From Pyropia yezoensis (lineage: Eukaryota > Rhodophyta > Bangiophyceae > Bangiales > Bangiaceae): 64,000 bases of DNA. The DNA lies in the NCBI GenBank assembly GCA_009829735.1, contig CM020620.1, forward strand, positions 16,760,354-16,824,353, read 5' to 3'. Of this stretch, positions 42,064 through 54,072 are shown piece by piece. The position numbers and the translations under genes were made by a program. How positions within the stretch are numbered: the first letter of the stretch is position 1; every line of letters begins with the position of its first letter. The notes below the pieces were generated by a model that saw nothing but the letters and a program-made list of their open reading frames with translations, was not told the origin of the DNA and did not search any database.

Positions 42064-44050
42064 AGGGCCACCGGGGGTCTCCACTGCGCAGACCGCTCGT
42101 CTCCAGGGACTGCATCGCCTGCCAACGCCCTCATGACCCACCCTCACCCCCCCTCTCCCCTCCCGTACCCAGTGCACCTTACCCGCCTTGTCCCTCGCGC
42201 ACGCTCCCGGCCCCGCTCCTGTCACCCACCCCTACGACGGTGACTGCCGCCCCCACGTCCCCCCCCACCGTGTCGTGTGCTGCCCCCGCCTCTGTCTTCT
42301 CACCTTGTCGCTTGGCCATCCCCCCTTGCCTCGGCGTTTGCTCCTGCCCGCCCCCCCCCGCGCCGCTACGCGTGCGACGTCTCCTTCCCCCCCCCCACAT
42401 CGCCGCAGCTTGCAGTCTGCTCGCCTGTGCGTGTACTGCATGTTGTGTTTTTTCGTGCCTCGGTGGACCCTGGCCTCTCTTGTTGGACTGCATTTGATAG
42501 ACGATATGTCTGCCGGCGCCTTTGCTTTATTCTTTTGCATGTGCACACTTCTCCTGTCTTGCTTTCGCGGCCTTCCTACAATTGCCGTCCCCATCCGCCC
42601 CTCTTTTCTGTTGGGGAGCCCGCACGTGGTGTGGCAGGTGGCGCAACAGAGCGGTAGCCCTGTCTTGCTGACAAGTGGGACAGTATCAGTCCACCTGCAG
42701 TCCACGCCGAGGACGGCTGCTCCTCTGGCGAGGCCGCGGGGGGGCAGCGCCACCAGGGTCCTGGTTGAGAACATCACGACACAGCAACCCTCGGGTCATT
42801 TGTGACAGCTATAAGGCGAAGGAAGCGCCGATGGTCGGTCGGGCAGCAATGGCGATGAAGCAAAAGCCTAGACTGTCAAAAAAACAATCTGGCGACAGCA
42901 GCGTTAGTTCGCACTTGGCGTACAACTATAGCACGGTCCTTACGCCCGTGTTCAATTGTCGGGAAGTACGGTGAGCGGCAGCTGGACGGGGCTCACCGGC
43001 TGCCGCGAAGCCCGTCAGCGCCATCACAGGTCCATATGAACGCAGCGATTGAAGGGGGTTTCGATCCCCCCTCGAGTGCTTAGCTTTCTATGTACCAAAT
43101 GTCGAACCCCCCCCCTGTGGATCGTCGGTTCATTGGTGCGTTTGGCCTCGACATGAACTGGTTTAATCATGTACTGTACACAGACGCACACCCCCTGCGG
43201 CGGCGCGGGCGCCATCCGCGTCGGCGACGCAGCCAGCCCGCGCACAGGGAGCGGTGAGTGGCGGACGATTTTGGGCGCCCAGCGACGGCCGCGGCTGGTC
43301 GACGCATGACCCCCACCCGGGGGGGGGGAGGATTGGGATGACTCACCCCGCCGTGATCCATCCATGGGAGGAGCTACCGATAGAATCTACCTGCATCGAA
43401 TAAAAGGGGACAGTGTGTCTATTGTCGTATCGTACTCCGTTCTTTACGGCTTTGCGGCCCCGATCTAACGGCGTTGCACTTTGGTCGATCGTCCTCTGAG
43501 GCACGATCATGAACCGTACCACCGTGCAGTGGCAATTGCCAACCACAAGATGCGTACCGTATCCTCAAGCACACGACGATTCCTGTCTATTTCCACTCGA
43601 CTACCTACAGTCTTTCTCCATTGCTGTGACATCCTTTCTTGGGCACGGTGTCTAGTAACCAATGCAGGTCGACCGACCTCTACGGTGCGATCAACGCATG
43701 TGTCAGCATTCGATCGTTGTCACCGACCAATCAGAGGGCGGAATCAAGTTACAATCCTTGGGCTTACGGTCGCCACAAAGGGTGCCCAAGAATGGAGAAA
43801 GACTGTACCTACAGTACAGTAGGTACGTGTGCGCAACAGTCCTCAGGAGCGCGCGGCGCCCCCACTGGTCTGCCATCCACCGTGATCCTGTCCACGCCCG
43901 CCCGCCCGTATCCACCGCACCTCCCACCATCCCACGACGATGAGTGGAAAAGTGTTGGTGGTGGGGGGGTTCCCCCCCCCCCACCACCCCCGTAGGGAGG
44001 GGCGGCAGTGGGTAGTGTCAACCCCACGCACCACCCTGTTCCCTATGGTA
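42064..44050. other. Gene-poor spacer before the GC island
   Basis: No gene is supported. C-rich plus-strand sequence spans 42130-42400. A short inverted-repeat partner of 39205-39226 lies at 43148-43168. A GTACCTAC/GTAGGTAC palindrome with a 6-nt loop lies at 43806-43827. Confidence 0.35.
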
Positions 44051-46030
44051 CTGTAGGATCGTCAGAAACAACGCACACAAGAAAAAAAAAAACTCACGTC
44101 ACGCCCGTACTGCCTCCCCGGCTGTTTTTCCTTTCCTGGTTCTCGCCTCTCTGCCCCTCTGCCACTGGGGTAGAGGCGGTGTGTGTGTGTACATCCCTGC
44201 GGGCTTCACGCCCCACCCCCCCCCCCCCCCCTCCCCCCAGCCACACGCCCTCTGGGCCCCCCCCCCCTCGGCACTGCAGCGAGGCACCGCTGCCCGCTGC
44301 CCGCTGCACGCTGCCCGCTGCCCGCTGCCGCCCTTCTGCCCACCCCCGCCCGCTGTCCCGTGGGGGGCGTCGCCTGGGCCAGCCATGGACAAGGACGGCC
44401 CCGGCGTTGGCGGCCGCCACGCACCGGGGCGGTGCGTCGGGCGCGCCGCCGGGCGCGCAGCCGGGAGGGCCGGCCACCCCCCCCCCCCCCCCCCCCCGGC
44501 CGCCCCCGCCAGGAAGAGGGACAGACGACCCTCTCCGTCCCCGCCGCCTCCCCCCCCCCCCTACAGCGCCAAGCCACCACCACCACCCACCCCCTCCTCC
44601 CGCCCCGCCGTGCCCCCCCCCCCCCCCCCCGCCTCCCGAGAGATTCCAATCGTCGCTGCTCTTGTGTGTACAGTACTGTACCAGGCGGCCAACCCCCCCC
44701 CCACGCCGCCCCCCCTCCGCGCCCCCCGGCCGGCCCGAGGCGGCACACCCCGCCACCGCCGCCCGCCGCCCGCTGCCCGCCGCAGCCACCGCCCCGCCCC
44801 GCCGCGCGTGAGCCCCCCCATCCCCCTCCCCCCCCCCCCCCCCCCCCCCACCCCCCCCCCAGCCAACCCCACCCCCTCCCTTCCCGGCGGCGGTGGATAG
44901 GATATATCCGATACGACCACCGCCACGACCACCACATCCCCCGCCGCCGCCCCCCCCACTCCACCGAGGGGAGCGGAGACCGCCGTCGGGTCTCTCTGGG
45001 GTGCCCCCCCCCCCCCCGCGCGCTGTGGGCGCCACGGTGCGTGTGTCCCCCACCGCGGCGCCGCCGCCGCCGCCCCCTCTCCTCGCGGTGCGCGCCACCG
45101 CCACGCGCACCCCGGCGGCGCGCACGCGGGTGCGTTGCCCACCCCCCCCCCCCCCCCCACCTACCTACCTCCCCCACTGCCGCGCCGTCGTCGAGCCCCC
45201 CACACGCACGTTTGTGGGTGGGCCGCCCCCCCTCCCACCCCCACCCCCCCCTTCCCCCCCCCCCCCCCCCCTCCCCTCATCCCCCACCACCACCAGCTCC
45301 TCCTCCAACTACTCCTGTCACCGCCCGTCGCCCCCCTCCCCCCCCCCCTCCCCCTTCCCCACCCTCCCGCGCGCGGCCAACGGCGGCGGCCGCGGCGGCG
45401 GCGGCGGCGGCGGCAGCGACGGCAACGGCGGCGGCGACGGCGGCGGGCGACGGCGGCACGGCCGCCAACGGCCACGGCGGCCGCTCCGCCAGGAGCGGCC
45501 ACCGCCACCCGCCGCGCGCACGGCGCGCGTCTGTCGGCTGGGGCCCCCGCGCGGGCGGGTGCGGGTGCGGGGGGGGCGGCAGCGGCAGCCGCGGGCGCGC
45601 CCGTCCGTCCGCTCTCCCTTCTCTCTCGCCGCTCGCCGACCCCCCCCCCCCCCCCCACCCCCCCCACCCCCTGCTGGTGGTGGTACACCCCCACCCCCCA
45701 CCCCCCCCCCCCCCCCCCCCCCGTGCCCTTCCGCCTCGCCCACATCCTCCCTCCGTTCCACTCCCCCCCCCCACCACCGTCCATCCCATCTCCCCCCCCC
45801 CCCCCCCCCCTCCGCGCGTGAGCGGGGCTCCCGCGTCACCCCCGTCACGCCCCCCCCCCCCCCCCCCCCTCCGCCCGACGCGCATACCTCTACCCACCCA
45901 CCCACCCACCCATCCACCCATCCACCAACCCTCCCCCCCCCCCCCCCCCCCCGACCCCACCCCCCACTTTGCTCCGCCCCCGGCCCCCCCCCCCCCCCCC
46001 CTTTTTTTTTTGCGCGCTCGCCCACCCCCC
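44051..46030. other. Extreme C-rich tract upstream of the kinase gene
   Basis: Dominated by C runs of 8-20 nt with short A/G interruptions. The plus-strand frame is open across it only because CCN codons rarely make stops; the translation is Pro-rich without domains. It is best read as 5' flank or leader of the kinase gene. Positions 44895-44915 include GATATATCCGATA. Confidence 0.4.
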
Positions 46031-46330
46031 ATGGCGGCGGCGCTCCCCCACCGCGTCCCCCCGCCCCGCGTGCGGCTGTGCGTGGAGGTGGCGCCGGGGC
46101 CACCGGCGGCAGCCTCCCCCTGGGGGGCAACGCCCCTGCCCGGGGCGGCGGCGGCGGCGACGGAAGGGGGGGGGGGGCCCGCCGCCGGTGGCCGCGGCGG
46201 CGGTGGCGGTGGGGGTGGTGGCGGCGGTGGGGGCGGTGGGGGCGGTGGGGGCGGCGGCGGCGGCGGCGGTACTGCCGCCGTGCCGCCGCGGCATGTGGGC
46301 AGGCCGGCGCGGCTGCTCGCCGCGTCGGCA

Positions 46331-46369
<39 letters not shown>

Positions 46370-46514
46370 GCGGCGGGTGGGTTTGGTGCCGCCGGTGGGG
46401 GCGGCGGCGGCAGCAGCAGTGGTGGCGGCGGCGGCGGCAGCGGCGGCGGCGGCGGCGGCGGTAGCGGCAGCGGCCGCCGCCGTCACCACCGCCTCTCGTT
46501 GGGCGGCGCCTCTG

Positions 46515-46546
<32 letters not shown>

Positions 46547-46952
46547 CGCGGCGGCAGCGGCAGCCTGTGCAGCGGCAGCGGCGCCCCCGCCCCGGGCTTT
46601 GGCGGCGGTGGTGGTGGGGGTGGTGGGGGTGGGGGTGGGGGTGGGGGTGGGGGTGGGGGTGGTGGGGTTGGGGGTGGGGGTGGTGGCAACAGCGTGCTGA
46701 CTGGCATGGGGGGGGGGGGGGGGGGGGGGCGCTCCCGCCGGCCGCGGCCGGTGGTGCCGGCGCCGCTGGTGGTGGGCGACGGGGTGGGGTGGGCGGCGGC
46801 GGCAGCGGCGGTCATGGGCGGCGAGGCTGGGGGGGGTGCCCCCGCCGGTGGGGGTGGGGGTGGGGGTGGTGGGGGTGGGGGTGGTGGCAACAGCGTGCTG
46901 ACTGGCATGGGGGGGAGCGGTGGGGGGGGCGGTGGGCGCCCCCGTGGCAGCT

Positions 46953-46984
<32 letters not shown>

Positions 46985-47902
46985 CCCCCCCCCCACCTCT
47001 GCCTCTGCCTCCTCCCTGCTGCCGCTCTTCCCCGGCGGCGGTGGGGCCGTCCCCTCCCCCCCCCCCCCCTGCTGGTCCCCCCCAGCGGCGGTGGCTCCTC
47101 GGCGGGCTCCTCCCCCGCCTCCCCCCCCTCCCCCCCTCCCCGCCCCCCCCCCCCTCCCAACAACCCCCCCCCAACAACCCCCCCCCCAACAACCCCCCCC
47201 CCAACAACCCCCCTTCCAACAACCCCCCCCCCACCAACCCCCCCCCCACCAACCGCACCACCAACCGCACCACCAACCCCCCCCCCCCCACCCCTACCTC
47301 CTGCCGCCGCCTCCCCCTCCTTTTCGTCCACCACCACCACCACCACCGACGGCGGCGGCACCCTCCCATCCGTCCCCCCCTCGGCGGTGGCCATCCCCCC
47401 CGGCACAACCATCCACCCCTACCGCCTTGGCACCCGCCTCGGCGTCGGCGCCTTCTCCTCCGTCGTCACCGCCACCCACACCGCCACCCGGCGGGCGTAC
47501 GCGGTCAAGGTGCTGTCCCGGCGGGCCATTGCCGCCGGCGGGATGGGCAAGTACGTGCGGCGGGAGATCCGGTGCCTCGGCCGCCTCCGCCACCCGGCCA
47601 TCCCCCGCCTCAAGGAGGTGCTCACCACCCCCGCCCACGTGCTGATTGTCATGGAGCTGGCCCGGGGGGCGGAGCTGCTCGACGCCCTCGCCGCGGGGGG
47701 GGGGATGCCCCCCGCGTCGGCCGCGCGGTACCTCGCCCAGCTGCTCGACGCGGTGGACTATGCGCACCGGCGGGGGGTGGCGCACCGGGATATCAAGCCG
47801 GAGAATGTGCTCGTTGACGCGCGGCGGCGGCGGCTCAAGCTCATTGACTTTGGGCTGTGTGGCGCGATTGGCGTTGGGGGGGGGGGGGGGGGGGCCCCCC
47901 CC

Positions 47903-47938
<36 letters not shown>

Positions 47939-47974
47939 CGGCACCGGAGGCGGGGGGATGACAGCGACGGCGGC

Positions 47975-48024
<50 letters not shown>

Positions 48025-48732
48025 TGGTGGCGACACGCCCGCGTCACCGTCCCTGCCGCTGGGCGACGGCGCCAGTGACCGTGACCGGGGAGGCGGCGGC
48101 GGTGGTGGTGGTGGCGGCAGTGACCGTGACCGGGGAGGCGGCGGCGGTGGTGGTGGTGGCGGCGGTGGGCGCGGCGGTGGTGGGCGCGGCGGTGGTGGTG
48201 GTGGCGGCGGTGGTGGTGGCGGGGGTGGTGGTGGCGGCGGGGGTGGCAGCGGGGGTGGCGACCGCGGCGGCGGGGGCGGGGGCGGGGGCAGCGGGGGCGG
48301 GGGCAACCCCCCCCCCCCGGCGGGGTCCCCCCCCCCCATGGTGCGCCCCCCAGCCCGCTGATGCGCACGCGCGTCGGGTCCCTCATCTACGCCGCCCCCG
48401 AGCTGGCCGACGCGCCCGGCACGCCCTACGACGGCGCCAAGGCCGACGCCTGGGCCGCCGGCGTCCTTGCCTACATGATGCTCGTGGGCGCCCACCCGTG
48501 GGTGGGCGCTGACGGGGAGGTGCTCCTCGATGCCCTCCGGGCGGGGCACCTGGAACTGCCGGCGGGGGGGGTGGTGCCGGCGGCGGCGGTGGGGCTCCTC
48601 CGGGGGCTCCTCACCGTTGACCCGGCGGCGCGGATGAGCGTGGCGCTCGCGAGGGTGCACCCGTGGCTGGTTGGGGGGGGGGGGGGGGGGGGGGGGGAGG
48701 CGGACGACGCGTGGCACCGGGCGGCGGTGGCG

Positions 48733-48763
<31 letters not shown>

Positions 48764-49030
48764 TGGCGTCGACGGCGGCGGAGGAAGGGGGTGGCGACAG
48801 TGACGTGACGGGCGGTGGTGGGGGTGGGGGTGGTGGTGGGGGTGGAGGCGGTGGTGGGGGTGGTGGTGCCGGTGGTGGGGGTGGTGGAGGGGGTGGCGGC
48901 GGTGGAGGTGGCCGCCGTGGCCGCCGCCGTGACGGGGAGGGGGAGGGGGAGCGGGACCACCGGCGGCGGCTGTCGTCCCCCTTCCTCCGCCGCCGCCACT
49001 CCTCCTCTGCGCCCGTAGCGCCGCCACGGC

Positions 49031-49064
<34 letters not shown>

Positions 49065-49815
49065 GGGGGGGGGGGGGGCGCCGACGGCCGGGTGGTGGGG
49101 AGGGGGCACCTCCCCCGCCCCTACCCCCTCCACGACGCCTACGGGGGGGAGGCCGCCGGCGGCGACACTGGCGGCGGCGACGGCGCCCCCGACCGCCGCC
49201 GCCACCGCCGCTACCGCCGCCGCCGCCGCCTCCGCCGCTACCGCCGCCGCCGCTACCGCCGCGGCGGCCACCACCGCCACCGCCGCTACCGCCGCCGCCG
49301 CTACCGCCGCGGCGGCCACCACCGCCACCACCGCCGCTACCGCCGCGGCCACCGCGGCGGCGGCGGCGGCCTCTGCCGCGGCGGCTCCCCACTCGTCCCG
49401 CCGCACCCGCCTCGGCGGTGGGGGTGGTGGGGGTGGTGGGGGTAGTGGTGGCGGGGGGGGTGGCGCGACGGCCGCCGCCGCCGCCGCTGCCCACCGCCGC
49501 CTCGACCGCACCGCGTCACTCACCGCCGCCGCGGCGGGGGCGGCGTGGCGGCCGGCCGGCAGCGCCCTTGGCGGCGGCGATGGGGTGGGGGTGGGGGTGG
49601 CGGTGGCGGTGGCGGTGGGGGTGGCGGTGGGGGGGGAGGGGGGGGTGGGGGGGGGATGGGGGACCGCGGCGCCGGCCGCCTGTCCTTCCCGGCCGTCGCG
49701 TCGGCCGCGTCGGTGGGGGCGGTGTCGCCGTCCCGGCGGTCCCCCGCCGGGGGGGGTGGGGGGGGGGGGTGCCGCCGCCGCCGCTGGCGTTATCCACCCT
49801 CACGGCGGGGAATAG
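46031..49815 (+). CDS. Serine/threonine protein kinase with a giant Gly-rich activation-loop insert
   Basis: ATG 46031 is the first plausible start after the C-rich tract; the first ~455 residues are Gly/Ala/Pro-rich. The kinase domain follows: Gly loop LGVGAFSSV (about residue 467), catalytic Lys in YAVKVL (493), helix C Glu in RREIRCLG (512), HRDIKPEN (Asp 587) and DFG (606-608). The usual 20-30 residue activation loop is replaced by about 520 nt of mostly GGN codons (47855-48375). Then, one frame over, TRVGSLIYAAPEL, DAWAAGVLAYMMLVGAHPW and DPAARMSVALARVHPWLV complete the C-lobe. The frame change lies in the insert, which has G runs, so an assembly error is possible. The fold resembles CAMK/SNF1-type kinases. 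No transmembrane segment is seen. The 3' end is uncertain. Confidence 0.82.
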
Positions 49816-51492
49816 CAGCTTGGCGGGCGTCAGGCGGCGGCGGCGGCGGAGTGGTGGGATTGGCATTGGCATTGGCGGTGGGGGGGGTGGGGGTGGGGGT
49901 GGTGGAGGGGGTGGGGGGGGTGGTGGGGGCGGTGGGGGCGGTGGCGGTGGCGGTGGGGGTGGGGGTGGGGCTGGTGGGGGTGTTGGCCGGGAGCTGTCGG
50001 GCGCGTCAGACGGGCTGGCCCGCTACCGCTCCCCGTCGGCCGCCTCGTCCGCCTCCCTCGCCGCCTCGTCCGTGGCGCGGGCGTCGGTGGGCGGCGGCGG
50101 CGGCGGCGCCGCCGCCGCCGCCACCGCCGCCGCCGCCCCCGCGTCGACGGCCGAGGCGACCGTCGCTGCCGCCGCTGCCGCCGCCGGTGCTGCTGCCACC
50201 GCCGCCGCCGCTGCCGCTGCTGCTGCTGCTGCCGCGGCGGCGGCGGCGGCCGGCCGGCGGCGGCGGGGCCGCTCCCGGCGGCCGTTTCGTCGGCAGGGCG
50301 CCCCCCGGGGGGCCTCCCCAGCGGCCGCCTCCGTGACGGGGGTGCCGCCGGCGTCGGCGCCGCTGGGGGGGGGGGTGCCGGCGGGCGCCGCCGCGACCGC
50401 CGCCGCCGCCGCCCGGGACCGGGACCGCCGGACGGCGAGTGGCGGCGGCCGGCCCGGCGGGGGCGCCGAGGAGGAGGCGTCCTTCCACAGCCTCCGGGGC
50501 CTGCGGGGGCTCTTCCGTCGCGCCCCACCGCCGGTGGCGTCGTCGTCGGGGGGGATGGGGGGTGGGGGTGGGGGGGGCGGCGCGGTGACCGCCGGCGCAG
50601 CGGTGCCCGCCGCTGCCGGGGGGGGGGGGGCCGTTGCCCGGCCGGCCGTGTCGGGTACCGGCTGGGGCGCCCCGCCGGCGGTGAGTGCCGCCGCCGCCGC
50701 CGCCGCGCTGGTCGGCGGCGCTGGTGGTGGCGGCGGCGGCCCGCCGTCGCCGTCGCCGCCGTCGCCCGCCTCGCCGCTGCCGCTGCCGCCGCTGCGCGGC
50801 GCCCCCACCGCCGCCACCCCTGGTGGTGGTGGCGGGGGGGGGGTGCCGCCCGGGGGGTGCCGCGGACGCCCCCGCCGCCGCCGCCGCCGCGGGCGCCCGC
50901 GATTGACGCGTGGGGGGAGCCGGGGGGGGAGGTGGACGGCAGTGTCGGCGTGCGGTCGTCGGCGAGCTTGCTGTTTTGGAAGTGGCGCCGCCGTGCGGGG
51001 GGTGGGGGGGGGGGGGGGGGGGGGGGGGGGCGGCGGTCGGGGGGGCGGGGTGGGGGGTGGGGGGGCGGGGGTGGTGGCACCCCGACGGCCGCCGCTGCCG
51101 CGGCTGCCGCAGCGGCCGCTGCGGCTGTGGCTGCCGCCGGCGGGAGGGGCGGCGGCGGCGGGGGGGGGGGGGGGGGTGGCGGCGACGTTGGCTGGGGGGC
51201 CCCGCCGTCCCTGGCGTCGGGCTCCCTCCTCCCCCCGCCGCCCCTGTCCCCGTCCCTGATGGCGGGCCGCGTCGGCGTCGGCGGCGGCGGCGGCGGCGGC
51301 GGCGGTGGGGGTGGGGGTGGGGGGGGGGGGGGGGGGGCGGCGGCCGGCACCGGCACCCGTCCCCGGCGGCGGCCGCGTCGGCGGCCGCGACGGTGGCGGC
51401 GGTGACGGCCGACGGGGGCCTCGGGGAGCCGCCCCCCGAGGACCCCACGTCGGCGGCGCTCGCGTCGCTGCTCGCCGCCGTCGACGGGGGGA

Positions 51493-51525
<33 letters not shown>

Positions 51526-51812
51526 TGGCCGGCCGCACGTGGGCAACCCCCTGGGGGGGTGGGGGCGCCACCGTCACCCCCTCCCCCTCCTCCACCTCCC
51601 CTTCTACCGGCGGTGGCGGCGGCGGCCGCCGCGGGCCCGCCGCCGCCGCGGCGGCGGCGGCGGTGGGGGCGGCGGCGGCGGCGACCGCCGCGGCGGCGGC
51701 GCCGCGCGCGCGCGGCCGGCGGGCGGCGGCGGCGGCGGCGGCCACAGCCCGGGGCGCCCGCCGGCCGCGGTCCCGGGATCGGCTGCGGCACCCGCTGGGG
51801 AGCTCGGCTATG

Positions 51813-51856
<44 letters not shown>

Positions 51857-52104
51857 CGGTGGTGGTGGCGGCGGTGGGGGCGGCGGCGGCGGCGGTGGTG
51901 GTGGCGGGCAGGGCTCCTCGTCGGCGGCCGCGTCGGGTGGTATTGGCGGCGGGGGGGGGGGGGGGGGGAGCGCCGCCGCCGATGAGGGGGTGGTGTGGGG
52001 GATTGCCGCCACGCGGTCGTCGGACGGGTCGTTTGGGCGGTCCCGCCGGGGGGTGCGGGGTGGGGGGGGGGGGGGGGTGGGTTTGGGGGGGTGGCGGGCA
52101 GGGC
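49816..52104 (+). other. Probable C-terminal low-complexity tail of the kinase (multiple frames)
   Basis: GC-rich plus-strand sequence with protein-like islands in different frames: ASDGLARYRSPSAASSASLA (about 50007), EEEASFHSLRGLRGLFRR (about 50470), SASLLFWKWRRR (about 50960) and AADEGVVWGIAATRSSDGSF (about 51977). Frame switches fall in G runs. It could be one long tail interrupted by homopolymer-length errors, or a separate gene. Confidence 0.35.
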
Positions 52105-52543
52105 TCTGGGGGGGGGGCGCCGCCTCAGCAAGTAGCCACTGCTGCCGGGTGCGGGGGGGGGGGGGGTGGGGGGGGGGAGGGGGGGGGAGGGGCGGCAGCC
52201 ACCAAAGAGGGGGCCACGGAAAAAAGCGGGGTGTGGCCGTGGCCAGGGACAGACACCGTCGCGCGGTGGGGGGGAGGGGGGGCTCGCCGGCCGCCGCCGC
52301 TGCTGCTGCTGCCCGCCGCCATTTTTGCTGGCGGATTACCCATTGTCCACGAGGCGCCCCCGCTGCGTCTGGGGCGCGGGGTTGGCGGCAAGGGCAGCGG
52401 CGCGGGGGGCGGGGGGGGGGGGGGGGGGGGGGGGTGGAGGAGGAGCCAGGCCGCCGCCCCCTGCCGCCGCCGCCGCCCCCACAGCCGCCGCCGCCACGCT
52501 TGCTGCCGCCGCCACCCCCGCAGCCGCCGCCACGGCAGCCACG

Positions 52544-52578
<35 letters not shown>

Positions 52579-53782
52579 GACGGCCAGACTGGCGTGGACG
52601 GCGTGGCCGCGCCGCCCTCCGCACCGCCCCGGCGGTCGACCGCGCGGCCGTTGGCTGGCCCCAGTGTCCTTTGCACGGCCGCCTGCGTCCATGGGTCCAT
52701 GTCTGGCCTCCCCCTGCAGGGGCCCGCCGCGACCGCCCCAGACGCAAGGCAGGGGCGTCATGGCGGGGGGCCCGCGCGCGCGTGCGAGTTCCCATCTGCT
52801 GAGAGATACATTTGTACGTAGGTGGTGGGAGGGGGGGGACGTGGCGAGGGAGCCCCTTTTCTGTTTCCCACCGCTAGGAACCCCTACCGCCGCTGGCTAT
52901 CCCTACCGCCACCGCTACTGCCACACACCACCCTCCCGCCGCGTCTCCCCGGCAGGGCGCAAGGCCGATGCGACCACCCGCCGCCTGTCTGCGCGCGCCC
53001 CCCCCCACCCCAAGTTGTGGGCGACGACCGTGAGCGTCCCCTGGCCAGCTAGAGGGGGCGGCCGCCTCCCGCGGCGGGGCGTCGTCGTTAGGTAGGGCCC
53101 CCGCTAGGTACGCACCGGTGATAGACGCAGACAGGAGCCGCAGCAGACACCCATCCCAACCACCTGGATCTAGGAAGGATACAGGAGTCTCTGCTGTACA
53201 TACCTACATACACCTGGTCACGTGACCGTGTGGCTGGTCAACGACCGGGCAAGGAAGTCCCCGAGCGGTCATCTCTCTGCCACGGTGGCCGGCGGAGCGT
53301 GGTCCGCGCCTCGGGGGGTCGCGGACCACAGCGCTTCCACCCTCCCCCCCCCCCCCCTTCGGCCGATGCAGGCGTCGTTTCTCTCTTCTCTCTCCCACAC
53401 CGCCGCCGAAGGCCACGCCCTACGCCTTCCCTCCACGGCCACTAGCGCTGGGAGCCCCCCCCCATTCGTACGGCAGAGGATGACGCCGTCGCGCACCGCG
53501 CGCGGCAGGGACGCGTCGCCTCGCCACGCGCGACAGTGCGCGCGGTGCGGGGGGCCGCCCCCCCCACGACGCGTCTGCGCGGGGCCATCTTAAGGGAGCC
53601 GCGCCCCGTCATGCCCAACCCCCCGTCCCCGGCGCCACGCCTCTCTCCCCGTCAACCGTCAGCCGCATCCCCGACTCGCTCCTTCCCAGCGTCCCACCAC
53701 CACCTCTTCCCCACCCCCCCCGCCCGCCTCCCCACACCCCACCAACCACTCCTATGGGTGGGGTAGTCGCGCCGCCGGCGAC
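52105..53782. other. Intergenic region between kinase and DUF547 gene
   Basis: No gene is recognised. It includes GAGATACATTTGTACGTAGG at about 52801 and CTGTACATACCTACATACACC at about 53192, possible 3'-end signals of the TGTA type. ATG 53754 may be the true start of the next gene if the C run at about 53800 is mis-sized. Confidence 0.35.
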
Positions 53783-54040
53783 GTGGACGTCCGCCTCCAC
53801 CCCCCCCCCCCCCCCGGCCCCCACCGGCGGCCGACCCCCTTTTCCGTCGTCGGCTGCCCCCCCCCCCCCGCCGCCCCCGTCTTGGACGTCCCCACCGTCC
53901 AACGGGCGCTGGCCCACGCGGACGGCCTGACGACAGCGGCCACGGGGCTGGGCGGCCTCGGCCTGGCGCCGGGGGGGGGGGGGGGGCGGCGGTGGCGGCG
54001 ACGCCGCAGCGGCGGCGCCCGCGGCGGCGGCGGTGACGGT

Positions 54041-54072
<32 letters not shown>

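Noticed and set aside
44183..46030. Long plus-strand open frame upstream of the kinase ATG
   Set aside because: It is open only because C-rich sequence rarely makes stops; the translation is almost pure Pro/Arg/Ala with no domain, so it was left as flank.
47758..52795. Minus-strand open frames of 578, 653 and 929 codons across the kinase region
   Set aside because: They are shadows of GC-rich plus-strand sequence; the plus strand has the full set of kinase motifs.
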